A stretch of DNA of 38,120 bases from CAZRZN01 sp964604565. Lineage in GTDB: Bacteria; Pseudomonadota; Alphaproteobacteria; Rhodobacterales; Rhodobacteraceae. Below, piece by piece: positions 14,000 through 22,602 of the stretch; position 1 is the stretch's first letter, and every line of letters starts with the position of its first letter. Below the pieces are notes generated by a model. That model made no database searches and had not been told where the DNA came from. It worked only from the letters and a program-made list of their open reading frames with translations. The stretch covers positions 1 to 38,120 of the forward strand of contig CAZRZN010000013.1 of the NCBI GenBank assembly GCA_964604565.1, read 5' to 3'. The position numbers were made by a program, and so were the translations under genes.

Positions 14000-14719
14000 C
14001 TAAGGCTCGAATCCAGCCTCTTTCATGAGCGCGTCGGAAGCTGTTTCAACCTCTGACTCCAGTCGGGATAAAAACTGATCCCGGTCCAGACCCGGCGGGA
14101 TCGGTGGCAGAAATTCCACCACGGCAAGACCGGGCTTTCGGTAAATCCCCTTGCGCGGCCAGAACACGCCGACATTGGTGGCGGCAGGCACACAGGCCTG
14201 GCCCGATTGCAGATACAGCAGGGCCGCGCCAACCTTGTAGGGCGCTTTCACCCCCGGGGCGATCCGCGTGCCCTGCGGATAGATGATCAACTGGCCGGGA
14301 TCGGCGGCACCACGGGCGACATCCTCCATCATCTTGGTAATCGCAAGTCCGCGTTTGCCGCGCGCGACCGGCACACACCCCATGCGAAGCCCGTATTGGC
14401 CGATCACCGGCATCCACATCAGCTCCCGCTTCATGATGAACTTGCCCGCGGGAACGGCGCCGAAGATCAGGATGATATCCAGAAAGGACTGGTGCTTGGC
14501 CGCGATCAGGACCTCGCCAGTGGGTATCTTTCCTCGCACCTCCGTGCGCAGCCCAACCATGAGATGCGCGGTCACCCGGACCCAGCGGCAATAGAGCCGC
14601 GCAACGAACCGTGCTCCGCGCCGCGAGGCCAGTGCGACAGGCAACAAGCCGATGCCCATGACGCCCATCATTGCATACATCTGGGCCACGAACAGAAACG
14701 ACATGATCCAGCGTATCAT
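14000..14719 (-). CDS. plsC: 1-acyl-sn-glycerol-3-phosphate acyltransferase (PlsC family)
   Basis: This 239-aa membrane-associated acyltransferase makes phosphatidic acid from lysophosphatidic acid. An N-terminal hydrophobic region (MIRWIMSFLFVAQMYAMMG) is followed by the catalytic H(X)4D motif in AKHQSFLDIILIFG, block II around KRELMWMPVIGQYG, and the block III motif IIYPQGTRIAPG (Gln in place of the more usual Glu). The ATG at 14719 overlaps the ftsX stop in an ATGA junction, showing translational coupling and fixing the start. Placement behind ftsEX suggests shared expression of division and membrane-lipid functions. Confidence 0.9.
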   Translation of the reverse strand: MIRWIMSFLFVAQMYAMMGVMGIGLLPVALASRRGARFVARLYCRWVRVTAHLMVGLRTEVRGKIPTGEVLIAAKHQSFLDIILIFGAVPAGKFIMKRELMWMPVIGQYGLRMGCVPVARGKRGLAITKMMEDVARGAADPGQLIIYPQGTRIAPGVKAPYKVGAALLYLQSGQACVPAATNVGVFWPRKGIYRKPGLAVVEFLPPIPPGLDRDQFLSRLESEVETASDALMKEAGFEP

Positions 14720-15624
14720 GCAAGACCTCCAAGCACCCTGCGCGCGGCCAGTTCCGTCGCCAGAAAGGCCACGACCGCTGCCATCGGCGGAACCAGCAAG
14801 GGATAAAGCCATTGCACCCCGGCAAAACGCAGACCGGTCAGGATACCCCCCGTGTCGCCCCCCACCGGCATGAGCAGCAGTGCGGCCAGCCCGGCCCCGG
14901 TGCCCACCGCCGCACCGGTCAGGGTGCGTAACGTGAAGCGCCGGACAAAGGCGCGCGCGATGTATCCGTCCGTCGCCCCAACCAGCCGCAGGACAGCGAT
15001 CACCTGCGCGTTGGCCGACAGCGCGGCATTGGCCGCCAATGTCACCATCGCCCCGGTTGCGGCACCGATCAATCCGATGGCCAGCCAGCCAAGGATCCGC
15101 AATCGCCCCGCCGCAGCCACCAGCGGACGGCGCCATCGGCCATGTTCGTCAAGAACGGCCCCCGGGGCCTCCGCCTGCAGACGCAGGCGTAATCCTTCGG
15201 CATCATACCCGGTGGGATCTTCCATCACCTCGATCAACTGCGGGATGGCAAGGCTTTCCAGCGGCAGATCCGGCCCGAACCACGGCTCCAGCAAGATCCG
15301 CTGTTCTTCATCGCTCAGGGCGCGGGCATCGGCCACCCCAGGTGTCTGTTCCAGCACCCGCAAGACCGCCGCGGTCTGCGCGGGCAACTGCCCCTCGGGT
15401 GCAGAAATCCGGATGGTGGAGGCACGGGCCAACTCCTCGCCCCAGGTATTGGCCAGCCGCCCCGCCGCCAGCGACAACGCCAGCGCAAAGACAGCCAGAA
15501 AGGCCATCGCAGCGGCGGTGAACAGCGTCAGGCGCACGGTAAACCCCGACGGCGGCACGACGCGATCTGCCCCGGCATCCCGCGAGGTCACAAGGCTTTT
15601 GGCACGGTCCAGAAGCGCGATCAC
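14716..15624 (-). CDS. ftsX: Cell division protein FtsX-like permease
   Basis: This 302-aa membrane protein is the partner of the FtsE ATPase. The FtsEX complex sits at the division septum and activates cell-wall hydrolases. There is an N-terminal cytoplasmic stretch, TM1 at about residues 28-55 (RLTLFTAAAMAFLAVFALAL), a periplasmic loop of about 110 aa, then three more membrane segments in the C-terminal half, the FtsX topology. The start is GTG at 15624, whose last two bases and next base form the ftsE TGA stop. The periplasmic domain is poorly conserved across the family, so the identification leans on topology and the ftsE neighbour. Confidence 0.88.
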   Translation of the reverse strand: MIALLDRAKSLVTSRDAGADRVVPPSGFTVRLTLFTAAAMAFLAVFALALSLAAGRLANTWGEELARASTIRISAPEGQLPAQTAAVLRVLEQTPGVADARALSDEEQRILLEPWFGPDLPLESLAIPQLIEVMEDPTGYDAEGLRLRLQAEAPGAVLDEHGRWRRPLVAAAGRLRILGWLAIGLIGAATGAMVTLAANAALSANAQVIAVLRLVGATDGYIARAFVRRFTLRTLTGAAVGTGAGLAALLLMPVGGDTGGILTGLRFAGVQWLYPLLVPPMAAVVAFLATELAARRVLGGLA

Positions 15625-16298
15625 AAATCTGCCCCCGCCGATTGCAGGGTGCCGCCCGCGATCCTGAGGACCCGCGCAGGCACGAGGCTTTTGGCGGCCC
15701 GGATCAGCGCAAGATCATGCGTGGCGATCATCACCGTCTTGCCCATCCTGTTCAGTTCCACCAGCAGGCGCAGCAGCCTCTGCGACATCTCCCAGTCGAC
15801 ATTGCCCGTGGGTTCATCCGCAAGGATCACATCCGGCGACAGGATCAGCGCCCTTGCAAGCGCCGCACGCTGACGTTCCCCCCCTGAAAGTTCCGGGGGC
15901 AAAGATTCGAATTTCGCACTCAGCCCGACCCAGGACATCAATTCCTGAAGGTTGTCGGCCTGATCCGGCGAAGCCTGACCCGACACGGTCAATGGCAAGG
16001 CGACGTTTTCGGCGACCGGGAGATGGTCGAGGAACTGGCAGTCCTGATGCACCACACCGATCCTTCTGCGGGCATAGGCGACCGCATCGCGGTCCATGCT
16101 GCGCAGATCCTCACCGAACAGTTGGATCGTGCCGCCCGTGGGTTGCAGGGCGCCGTAACACAATTTCATGAAGGTGGTCTTGCCCGCCCCCGATGGCCCG
16201 GTCAGAAAATGAAAGGCGCCCGGCGCAAGCTGAAGCGAGATTCCGGAAAACAGCGCCTCACCGCTATAGGAATAGGCCACATTGTCCAGTTCGATCAC
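15621..16298 (-). CDS. ftsE: Cell division ATP-binding protein FtsE
   Basis: This 225-aa ABC ATPase has Walker A TGPSGAGKTT, Q-loop region GVVHQDCQFLDHL, signature LSGGERQRAALARAL, Walker B VILADEPTGNVD and the switch histidine in MIATHDLAL. This is the standard FtsE layout. I chose the GTG at 16298 (product begins VIELDNVAYSYSG), with AGAGGC upstream, over longer in-frame starts up to 16367 because it matches family length. It is the first gene of the ftsE-ftsX-plsC operon and divergent from the zinc-ribbon gene. Confidence 0.93.
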   Translation of the reverse strand: MIELDNVAYSYSGEALFSGISLQLAPGAFHFLTGPSGAGKTTFMKLCYGALQPTGGTIQLFGEDLRSMDRDAVAYARRRIGVVHQDCQFLDHLPVAENVALPLTVSGQASPDQADNLQELMSWVGLSAKFESLPPELSGGERQRAALARALILSPDVILADEPTGNVDWEMSQRLLRLLVELNRMGKTVMIATHDLALIRAAKSLVPARVLRIAGGTLQSAGADL

Positions 16299-16470
16299 GG
16301 TGGCTCTGCCTCTGTATTCTTGCGCTGGTTGCCGTTTTGCCCGACCCACCAGCATCTTGCAACGCAACGCCCTTCAGAATTGGACTTTTCCCGCCGATCC
16401 GGACAGCCTAAGGTCGCAGGGAACCGCCGAGGGCGGCCTCAGTCAGACCAAAGGACGGGAAAAAAGCGGA

Positions 16471-17355
16471 ATGCGGCTGGTTTGCCCCAATTGCGGCGCG
16501 CAATACGACGTACCCCTAGAGGTGATCCCCGAGGCGGGCCGGGATGTCCAATGCTCGAATTGTGGCCACACGTGGTTTCAACGCCGGGTGCAGCAACCGG
16601 CCACCATGCGCGAGACACCATTGCCGGCACAGGACAGCGAACAGGAGGCCCTGCCGCCGTCCGAACCGCCCGTCTCCGAGCCGCCCGTCTCCGAACCACC
16701 TGCCACCGCGCCTGATCCTGCGCAGACCACAACGCCCAAGCGCAGCATAGATCCGGAGATGGCCGAGCTGTTCCGCGAGGAGCGCGAATACGAGGAAAGA
16801 CAGCGATCTGCGGGAACGCTCGAAACCCAACCCGACCTTGGACTGGAGTCCCCCAGAAATGACAACCGGACGCCCCGCCCCCGGCCAGACAGCGAACGAA
16901 TTGCGCAACCCTACGATGACGAGGCCGCCCCCGCGCCGCCCACCGAGGCTGCGACCGATGCCGAACGCGCACCCTCGACAACGGAGACGGCATCGCGCCG
17001 CGATCTCTTGCCCAACGTCGACGAGATCAATCAGACCCTTCGCGCCTCATCCAAACCGCGCGTGGAGCTTCGCAGTAGCGACAGTGGTCGGCATGAAACC
17101 GCACCACGCGAGACAGGCAGCCCCTTTGCCCGCGGCTTCATGCTGATGGTGCTTTTGGCGGTCCTTGCCGTGGCCGCCTATGTCTTCGCACCGCGATTGT
17201 CGGTAAATGTTCCAATGGCTGCGCCATATCTCGAAACCTATGTAGAGAGTGTCGATGCTGGACGGGGATGGCTGGACGGGCAGGTCACGTCACTCCTGCA
17301 AAGCCTGGATCAGATGAGTTCAGAGACGGGCGCACCGGGACCCGCAGGAGACTGA
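16471..17355 (+). CDS. Zinc-ribbon (MJ0042-type) single-pass membrane protein
   Basis: This encodes 294 aa. The N terminus MRLVCPNCGAQYDVPLEVIP followed by CSNCGHTWF is the two-CxxC zinc ribbon often labelled MJ0042/zinc_ribbon_5. A long low-complexity Pro/Glu/Arg-rich region (about residues 45-215) includes repeated SEPPV units. One transmembrane helix follows near residue 230 (FMLMVLLAVLAVAAYVFAP), then a short C-terminal tail. Such proteins are common in alphaproteobacteria and their function is unknown. The ATG at 16471 starts exactly at the zinc ribbon. The gene is divergent from ftsE and convergent with the tau operon. Confidence 0.85.
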   Translation: MRLVCPNCGAQYDVPLEVIPEAGRDVQCSNCGHTWFQRRVQQPATMRETPLPAQDSEQEALPPSEPPVSEPPVSEPPATAPDPAQTTTPKRSIDPEMAELFREEREYEERQRSAGTLETQPDLGLESPRNDNRTPRPRPDSERIAQPYDDEAAPAPPTEAATDAERAPSTTETASRRDLLPNVDEINQTLRASSKPRVELRSSDSGRHETAPRETGSPFARGFMLMVLLAVLAVAAYVFAPRLSVNVPMAAPYLETYVESVDAGRGWLDGQVTSLLQSLDQMSSETGAPGPAGD

Positions 17356-17615
17356 GCGCGCCCGGCTGAGGGCATCTGACCGCCGGCATTCAGGTCAAGA
17401 CGGTGCGCCGGGTCAGCGTCTTATGATCGACGCGGGCGCACACCTGCCATTGTAGGTGAGCAGCCCTGTGCCAAACCGAAAACCACCTCACCATGGGCGC
17501 ACGGATCTGATTTTCCCGCATTTGGATTTGGCACGGTTTAGGATTTGCCGGGTGCAGCGCGCCTGTCGCTCCTGACTGTCCGGCTGCCTGCACCTTTGGA
17601 AACCCACCATTCAGC

Positions 17616-17643
17616 AGGCCCCGGCCCGGGGGCCTCAGCCCCC
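17616..17643 (-). terminator. Overlapping hairpins downstream of tauC
   Basis: AGGCCCC (17616-17622) pairs with GGGGCCT (17629-17635). Alternatively GGGGGC (17628-17633) pairs with GCCCCC (17638-17643) across a CTCA loop. The two structures share bases and exclude each other. They lie 10-37 bases past the tauC stop and have no T tract. The remaining sequence between the zinc-ribbon gene and tauC (17356-17615) shows nothing else I can name. Confidence 0.45.
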
Positions 17644-17652
17644 GCCCGACTT

Positions 17653-18918
17653 TCAGATCCGGCCTTTCCACGGGACAAGCGCCTTTTCGGCCATGCGCAT
17701 CAGGATATCGATGCCAAAGCCGATCACGCCGATCAGAATGATGCCCATGAGGACGATGTCGGTAAGCTGAAACTTGGACGCGACCATGATCATCATGCCG
17801 GCGCCCTTTTCCGCGGCCACCAATTCTGCCGCGACCACGGTTCCCCAGCAGACCCCCATTGCGACGCGCGCACCGGTAAAGATCTCCGGCAATGAATTCG
17901 GCACGATGACATGGCGCATGATCTGGAACTTGGACGCACCCAGCGAATAGGCCGCATGCACCTTGGAGATTGCCACACCGGACACCCCTGCCCGTGCGGC
18001 GATGGCCATGATCCAGAGCGCCGCGAGGAACAGCAGGATGATCTTGCCAACCTCCCCGATGCCGGCCCAGATGATCACGAGCGGGATCAGGGCCAGTGGC
18101 GGAACGGGACGCATGAATTCCACGATCGGATCGAACCATCCACGGAACCAGTTGCTGAGACCCATCGCGTAGCCCAACGGAATGCCGACCAGAGCGCCAA
18201 AGAAGAAGCCCACGATCACACGAAACAGCGAATACCCGAGGTGTTCCCACAATGTGCTGTCGCGGTAGCCGTCATTCGCGATCTCGCCAAGCCGCGCCAT
18301 GACCGCCTCCGGCGGTGGCAGCCAGATGGGTTCCATCTGCCAGCCCTTGGAAGGTTCGAAATTCAACGTGCCCTTCGGGGACATGCCAACGCGGCCGAAT
18401 TCTGTCTCTACCGACTCACCCGGCGCTATCGGCTGGCCGTTCACCGCCACGACGGTATGGCCCTCGTCACGGCCGAAGTCGTCATTCCGGTCCACCCGGA
18501 TCAACCCCGAACGCCATGCGCCCACCGTATCCACATCGTTCTTGGCCCAGCCATCGCCCGGCTCAACTTCGGGGGGTTCCACATCCGTGCCCACCTCGAA
18601 AACACGCACCGTGACGGTGGCATCGTCGGGGGCCTGACCCTCCGCTTCGGCGGTGTAAGTGAACGTCGCATCGCCCATGAACGGGCCCGGCGCATGGAGA
18701 AATCGGGGAACGAGGTTGGATCCGGTGAAGACACCCCAGAGCAGGAAGATCGACAGCACCGACACGACGCTGGCAATACGGTTCGGGGTGACCGCGGATT
18801 CATCACCAAAGGTGACGGTCTTGAGCGAGGTATAATCCGTCGTTGTCTTGTGCACGACGAATTTCACGATGAAGAAGGAGGCGACAAAGATCGCGATATA
18901 GATCAGCAGGACAATCAT
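17653..18918 (-). CDS. tauC: Taurine ABC transporter permease with an inserted soluble domain
   Basis: This is a 421-aa inner-membrane permease; ordinary TauC/SsuC proteins are about 260-280 aa. TM1 (residues 4-22) and TM2 (about 48-66) are followed by a polar, strand-rich segment at about 75-198 (for example TVTVRVFEVGTDVEP). The canonical permease then resumes at IWLPPPEAV and runs to the end, including the EAA loop (AAYSLGASKFQIMRHVIVPN, 322-341) that contacts the ATPase. The family normally has a short LPSP-type linker where the extra domain sits. The ATG overlaps the tauB stop. Taurine specificity is inferred from tauA/tauB and the divergent tpa. Confidence 0.88.
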   Translation of the reverse strand: MIVLLIYIAIFVASFFIVKFVVHKTTTDYTSLKTVTFGDESAVTPNRIASVVSVLSIFLLWGVFTGSNLVPRFLHAPGPFMGDATFTYTAEAEGQAPDDATVTVRVFEVGTDVEPPEVEPGDGWAKNDVDTVGAWRSGLIRVDRNDDFGRDEGHTVVAVNGQPIAPGESVETEFGRVGMSPKGTLNFEPSKGWQMEPIWLPPPEAVMARLGEIANDGYRDSTLWEHLGYSLFRVIVGFFFGALVGIPLGYAMGLSNWFRGWFDPIVEFMRPVPPLALIPLVIIWAGIGEVGKIILLFLAALWIMAIAARAGVSGVAISKVHAAYSLGASKFQIMRHVIVPNSLPEIFTGARVAMGVCWGTVVAAELVAAEKGAGMMIMVASKFQLTDIVLMGIILIGVIGFGIDILMRMAEKALVPWKGRI

Positions 18919-19721
18919 GCGCTTTCCTCCGTGCGGCCCATGATCTCTTCCTCCATGTCCCAGATCATGCTCAGGATTTCTTCGCGCTTGCTGCCGAAGT
19001 CAGGGTGTTTCTTGACCTCGCGCAGATCGGCGTTCACGCCCATGTCGGCAAAGGGCAGGCGGTATTCCTTGTGTATGCGGCCGGGGCGCGGCGCCATGAC
19101 CAGAAGGCGTTCGCCCAGGAGAAGCGCCTCTTCGACGGAATGGGTGATCAGGATGATGGTCTTGCCGGTTTCCTTCCACAGTTTCAGCACAAGGCCCTGC
19201 ATCTTTTCGCGCGTCAGCGCGTCCAGCGCACCCAGCGGTTCATCCATCAGGATAACATCGGGATCATTGGCCAAGCAGCGGGCCAGAGCCACGCGCTGCT
19301 GCATGCCGCCGGACAATTCGTAGACGGCCTTTTCCTTGAAGTCCCGCAGGCCCACCACGTCCAGCAAGTGGTCGACACGGCCGCCCCATTCCGCCGCGCG
19401 CTTGCCGGCCATGCGGGGGCCGAAGCTGACGTTGTCCCGGACATTCATCCATTCGAACAACGCACCTTGTTGAAAGACCATGCCGCGTTCCGCATCCGGC
19501 CCGCTCACCCGGTGACCGTTGAGGGTGATCTCACCGTCGGTTGGCGCGAGAAATCCCGCCACGATGTTCAGGAGCGTGGTCTTGCCGCAACCCGACGGGC
19601 CCAGCACGCTCATGAGTTCGCCTTCTCCAAGGTGCAGGCTCACGTCTTTCAAGGCTTGCACGGAGGTGCCGTTGGGCAGGTCGAACCGCATGGATAACTT
19701 TTCGATGGACAGTCCGCTCAT
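18915..19721 (-). CDS. tauB: Taurine ABC transporter ATP-binding protein
   Basis: This 268-aa ABC ATPase of the nitrate/sulfonate/taurine class has Walker A GPSGCGKTT, signature LSGGMQQRVALARCL, Walker B VILMDEPLGALD and switch histidine in LITHSVEEALLL. It energises uptake through TauC. AGGAGG precedes the ATG. It is separated from tauA by 109 bases containing a 9-bp hairpin, and overlaps tauC by four bases. Confidence 0.92.
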   Translation of the reverse strand: MSGLSIEKLSMRFDLPNGTSVQALKDVSLHLGEGELMSVLGPSGCGKTTLLNIVAGFLAPTDGEITLNGHRVSGPDAERGMVFQQGALFEWMNVRDNVSFGPRMAGKRAAEWGGRVDHLLDVVGLRDFKEKAVYELSGGMQQRVALARCLANDPDVILMDEPLGALDALTREKMQGLVLKLWKETGKTIILITHSVEEALLLGERLLVMAPRPGRIHKEYRLPFADMGVNADLREVKKHPDFGSKREEILSMIWDMEEEIMGRTEESA

Positions 19722-19796
19722 GCCTGCCTCCTTTTTCAGTAAGATCGGAGCAAGTGGAAACGACCGTTTCCCGGCGGAAAACCGACGCCGTCCGTG

Positions 19797-19824
19797 TGCC
19801 GCCGGACCCCGCGGCCCGGCGGCA
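19797..19824 (-). promoter_or_regulatory. Intercistronic hairpin between tauA and tauB
   Basis: TGCCGCCGG (19797-19805) and CCGGCGGCA (19816-19824) form a perfect 9-bp stem with a 10-nt loop, starting seven bases after the tauA stop. Hairpins here commonly protect the 3' end of the binding-protein message or attenuate downstream genes, giving more TauA than TauBC. No T tract is present. Confidence 0.6.
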
Positions 19825-19830
19825 AGGGCC

Positions 19831-20838
19831 TTACATGCCCGAAGCCGATGACAGCGGGCCGGTGTTCACCGTGTCCGCATAGCTGTCCAGCGCGGCGTCG
19901 ATCGACCCCGCCTCGACAAAGACATCCGCCACGCCCTTCATGAACTCCTGCGCGCCTCCGCCCAGCCACTTGGCAGTCAATTGCTCATCGACGGGCGGGA
20001 ATACAAAGGTGGAAATGGTGGCCATCGTGGCCTCTTCGTCCATCCCCGCGTCCTGCGCGATCACCGGAAGCATCATGGCATGATTTGCCTCGTCGGCCCA
20101 CATGGCGTTTGCTTCGGCGGTGACGGCAAGGAACTGCGCTGCAATGTCGGAATTCTCCGCCACCCAGCCTGCCGGCGCCGAGGTCACGTCAAAAACGAGG
20201 ATGCCCAGCTCTTCCTTCTCCGCACCGGTCAGAAGCACGTTGCCGTGTTCCTTCATGCGGCGCAGCGATCCGCCCCAGCCGCACGCCATGTCCACCGAAC
20301 CCTGCGCGATGGCGGCCGCGCCGTCCGGCGGCGCCATGTCGACGATTTCCATGGTGGAGATATCCACGCCGAAGTGGTCCATCTGCTTGAGATAACCGTA
20401 ATGCGCCGCGGTCCCCAGAGGCACGGCCACTTTCTTGCCCTCCAGCTCATCGGCCGAATCGGAATCGATTTCCAGCGCCTCGCGGACGACGCAGTTGTCG
20501 TTGTCCGAATAGCTCACCGCGACGTCAAGGATCTGAAGATCCTGACCGGCAGAGGCGGCGACGACAAAGGGCGGCACGCCTTGGCTGACCGACATTTGCA
20601 CATCGCCTGACGCCATCGCCGCCGACATCGCCGTGCCGGTGTCAAAGCTGACCCAGTTGATCGTGACGTCCATCGCCTCGTCATACATGCCTTCGGCTTT
20701 GGCATATTGGAACGGCATCGGCCATTCCAGAAAATAGCCGACGGTGATCTCGCCATGGCCGGCGGCAAAGGCCGCCTGACTTCCGGCAAGCACAGCAAGA
20801 CCTGCCGCGGCTCCCATCAATGTGGATTTGATTTTCAT
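19831..20838 (-). CDS. tauA: Taurine ABC transporter substrate-binding protein
   Basis: This is a 335-aa periplasmic binding protein. The signal peptide MKIKSTLMGAAAGLAVLAGS ends with AAFAAGHG, with cleavage near residue 24-25. The mature part begins ITVGYFLEWPMPFQYAKAEG and contains GDVQMSVSQGVPPFV and GKKVAVPLGTAAHYGYL, typical of the SsuA/TauA-NMT1 class. AGGGGAG precedes the ATG at 20838; a longer in-frame start is unlikely because it would bury the signal peptide. It is first in tauABC and divergent from tpa, which supports taurine as the ligand, though related organosulfonates are possible. Confidence 0.9.
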   Translation of the reverse strand: MKIKSTLMGAAAGLAVLAGSQAAFAAGHGEITVGYFLEWPMPFQYAKAEGMYDEAMDVTINWVSFDTGTAMSAAMASGDVQMSVSQGVPPFVVAASAGQDLQILDVAVSYSDNDNCVVREALEIDSDSADELEGKKVAVPLGTAAHYGYLKQMDHFGVDISTMEIVDMAPPDGAAAIAQGSVDMACGWGGSLRRMKEHGNVLLTGAEKEELGILVFDVTSAPAGWVAENSDIAAQFLAVTAEANAMWADEANHAMMLPVIAQDAGMDEEATMATISTFVFPPVDEQLTAKWLGGGAQEFMKGVADVFVEAGSIDAALDSYADTVNTGPLSSASGM

Positions 20839-21105
20839 TGGTGAACTCCCCTGATGTTCGTTCTGCCGCAAAATCACGGCTCATGCGCCGCGCACGTCGT
20901 GCCATGCGACCGCAGACGCCTCGTTTCGGGCGCCCACCTGAAAGCGGACCGGAAAATGAGCAACGGATCAACGATTTTTCAGCCCTGGGTCCGGGATTTC
21001 ACTTGGCCGACTGTCGGCTTCGAACGAACAAAAAACAGTCATCCTTCTGAAAAGGCGCAGTAATACAGCTTCGTTGGCGGATACGAGCGCTTCAAAAGGA
21101 TCAAT

Positions 21106-21138
21106 CTGGTCTTATACAGATAGAAAATCTGGCCCTAA
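21106..21138 (+). promoter_or_regulatory. Tandem TauR-like binding sites upstream of tpa
   Basis: CTGGTCTTAT (21106-21115) and CTGGCCCTAA (21129-21138) are direct repeats 23 bp apart, about two helical turns. They resemble the paired CTGGAC-TTAA-type repeats I recall for the MocR-family activator TauR in Rhodobacter capsulatus. They lie 70-105 bp before the tpa start. The rest of the 372-base gap to tauA (20839-21105) shows no gene; I found no equally good pair oriented toward tauA. Confidence 0.65.
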
Positions 21139-21210
21139 CGGCTGCCCATAATTCCGGCTCATGTGATAGACTGACCCCAAATGCAAAGATGATCCAAGGA
21201 GAGCTATCGA

Positions 21211-22602
21211 ATGGACGGCACCTATTCCCAGAACGACCTCAGCCATGTGGTCGCGGCTGACAAGGCGCATGTCTGGCATCACCTGATCCAGCACAAGCCT
21301 TTCGAATCGAAAGACCCCAATATCATCATCGAGGGCAAGGGGATGCGCGTCTGGAACCAGGCGGGCAAGGAACATCTCGATGCGGTGTCCGGCGGGGTCT
21401 GGACGGTCAACGTGGGCTACGGACGTGAGCGGATCGCACGCGCGGTCTACGACCAATTGATGAAGGTGAACTACTTCGCCGGGGCTGCGGGGTCCGTGCC
21501 CGGCGCGCTTTTTGCGGAAAAACTGATCGAAAAGATGCCGGGCCTGACCCGCGTCTACTATTGCAACTCCGGCTCCGAGGCGAACGAGAAGGCGTTCAAG
21601 ATGATCCGCCAGATCGCGCACAAGCGGTATGGCGGCAAGAAGCACAAGATCCTCTACCGCGACCGCGACTATCACGGCACGACCATCGCCTGTCTTTCGG
21701 CCGGCGGTCAGGATGAGCGGAACGCGCAATATGGCCCCTATACGCCGGGGTTCGTCCGTGTTCCGCATTGCCTGGAATACCGCAAGCACGAGCAGGCAGG
21801 CGCCCCAGATCAGCATTATGGCGAATGGGCGGCCGACCAGATCGAACAGGTCATCCTTGCCGAAGGGCCAGACACGATCGGCGGTCTCTGCCTTGAACCT
21901 GTGACAGCCGGCGGCGGCGTCATCCCGGCGCCCGATGGATATTGGCAAAAGGTGCAGGAGATCTGCCGCAAGTACGACATCCTTCTCCATATCGACGAAG
22001 TGGTCTGCGGGCTGGGCCGCACCGGCACCTGGTTCGGCTATCAGCAATACGGGATCGAGCCGGATTTCGTGACAATGGCCAAGGGCGTGGCCTCCGGCTA
22101 CGCTGCCATCGCCTGCTGCGTAACCTCGGAACGGGTCTTCGACATGTTCAAGGACGACATGAACGATCCGATGAACTACTTCCGCGACATCTCGACCTTC
22201 GGCGGATGCACCGCCGGTCCCGCGGCGGCGATCGAGAACATGGCCATCATCGAAGACGAAGGCCTGCTGGAGAACACCAATGCGATGGGCGACTACATGC
22301 TGGATCGCCTGGCAGAGTTGCAGGGCAAACATGCCGTGATCGGCGATGTGCGCGGCAAGGGTCTGTTTCTGGGGGCGGAACTGGTCGCCGACCGCGACAG
22401 CAAGGACCCGGTGCCTGAGGCGCAGGTGCAGGCGGTCGTGGGCGACTGCATGGGACAGGGCGTGATCATCGGCGCCACCAACCGATCGGTCCCGGGCCGT
22501 AACAATACGCTGTGCTTTTCGCCCGCATTGATCGCCACGAAAGACGATATCGACCAGATCATCACCGCCGTGGATGGTGCTCTCAGCCGCACCTTCGGAT
22601 GA
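21211..22602 (+). CDS. tpa: Taurine:pyruvate aminotransferase
   Basis: This 463-aa PLP-dependent class III aminotransferase converts taurine plus pyruvate to sulfoacetaldehyde plus alanine. Visible features are the N-terminal VVAADKAHVWHHLIQHKPFE, CNSGSEANEKAFKM (cofactor phosphate), DYHGTT, IDEVVCGLGRTGTWFG, and the PLP lysine K291 in TMAKGVASGY. The sequence style and position opposite tauABC fit Tpa best; a hypotaurine or other omega-aminotransferase is the main alternative. AAGGAG precedes the ATG. The next enzyme, sulfoacetaldehyde acetyltransferase (Xsc), is not in the window. Confidence 0.9.
   Translation: MDGTYSQNDLSHVVAADKAHVWHHLIQHKPFESKDPNIIIEGKGMRVWNQAGKEHLDAVSGGVWTVNVGYGRERIARAVYDQLMKVNYFAGAAGSVPGALFAEKLIEKMPGLTRVYYCNSGSEANEKAFKMIRQIAHKRYGGKKHKILYRDRDYHGTTIACLSAGGQDERNAQYGPYTPGFVRVPHCLEYRKHEQAGAPDQHYGEWAADQIEQVILAEGPDTIGGLCLEPVTAGGGVIPAPDGYWQKVQEICRKYDILLHIDEVVCGLGRTGTWFGYQQYGIEPDFVTMAKGVASGYAAIACCVTSERVFDMFKDDMNDPMNYFRDISTFGGCTAGPAAAIENMAIIEDEGLLENTNAMGDYMLDRLAELQGKHAVIGDVRGKGLFLGAELVADRDSKDPVPEAQVQAVVGDCMGQGVIIGATNRSVPGRNNTLCFSPALIATKDDIDQIITAVDGALSRTFG

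Noticed and set aside
17911..19323. A 470-codon plus-strand frame antisense to tauC and tauB
   Set aside because: The minus strand encodes canonical ABC permease and ATPase motifs; this frame has none.
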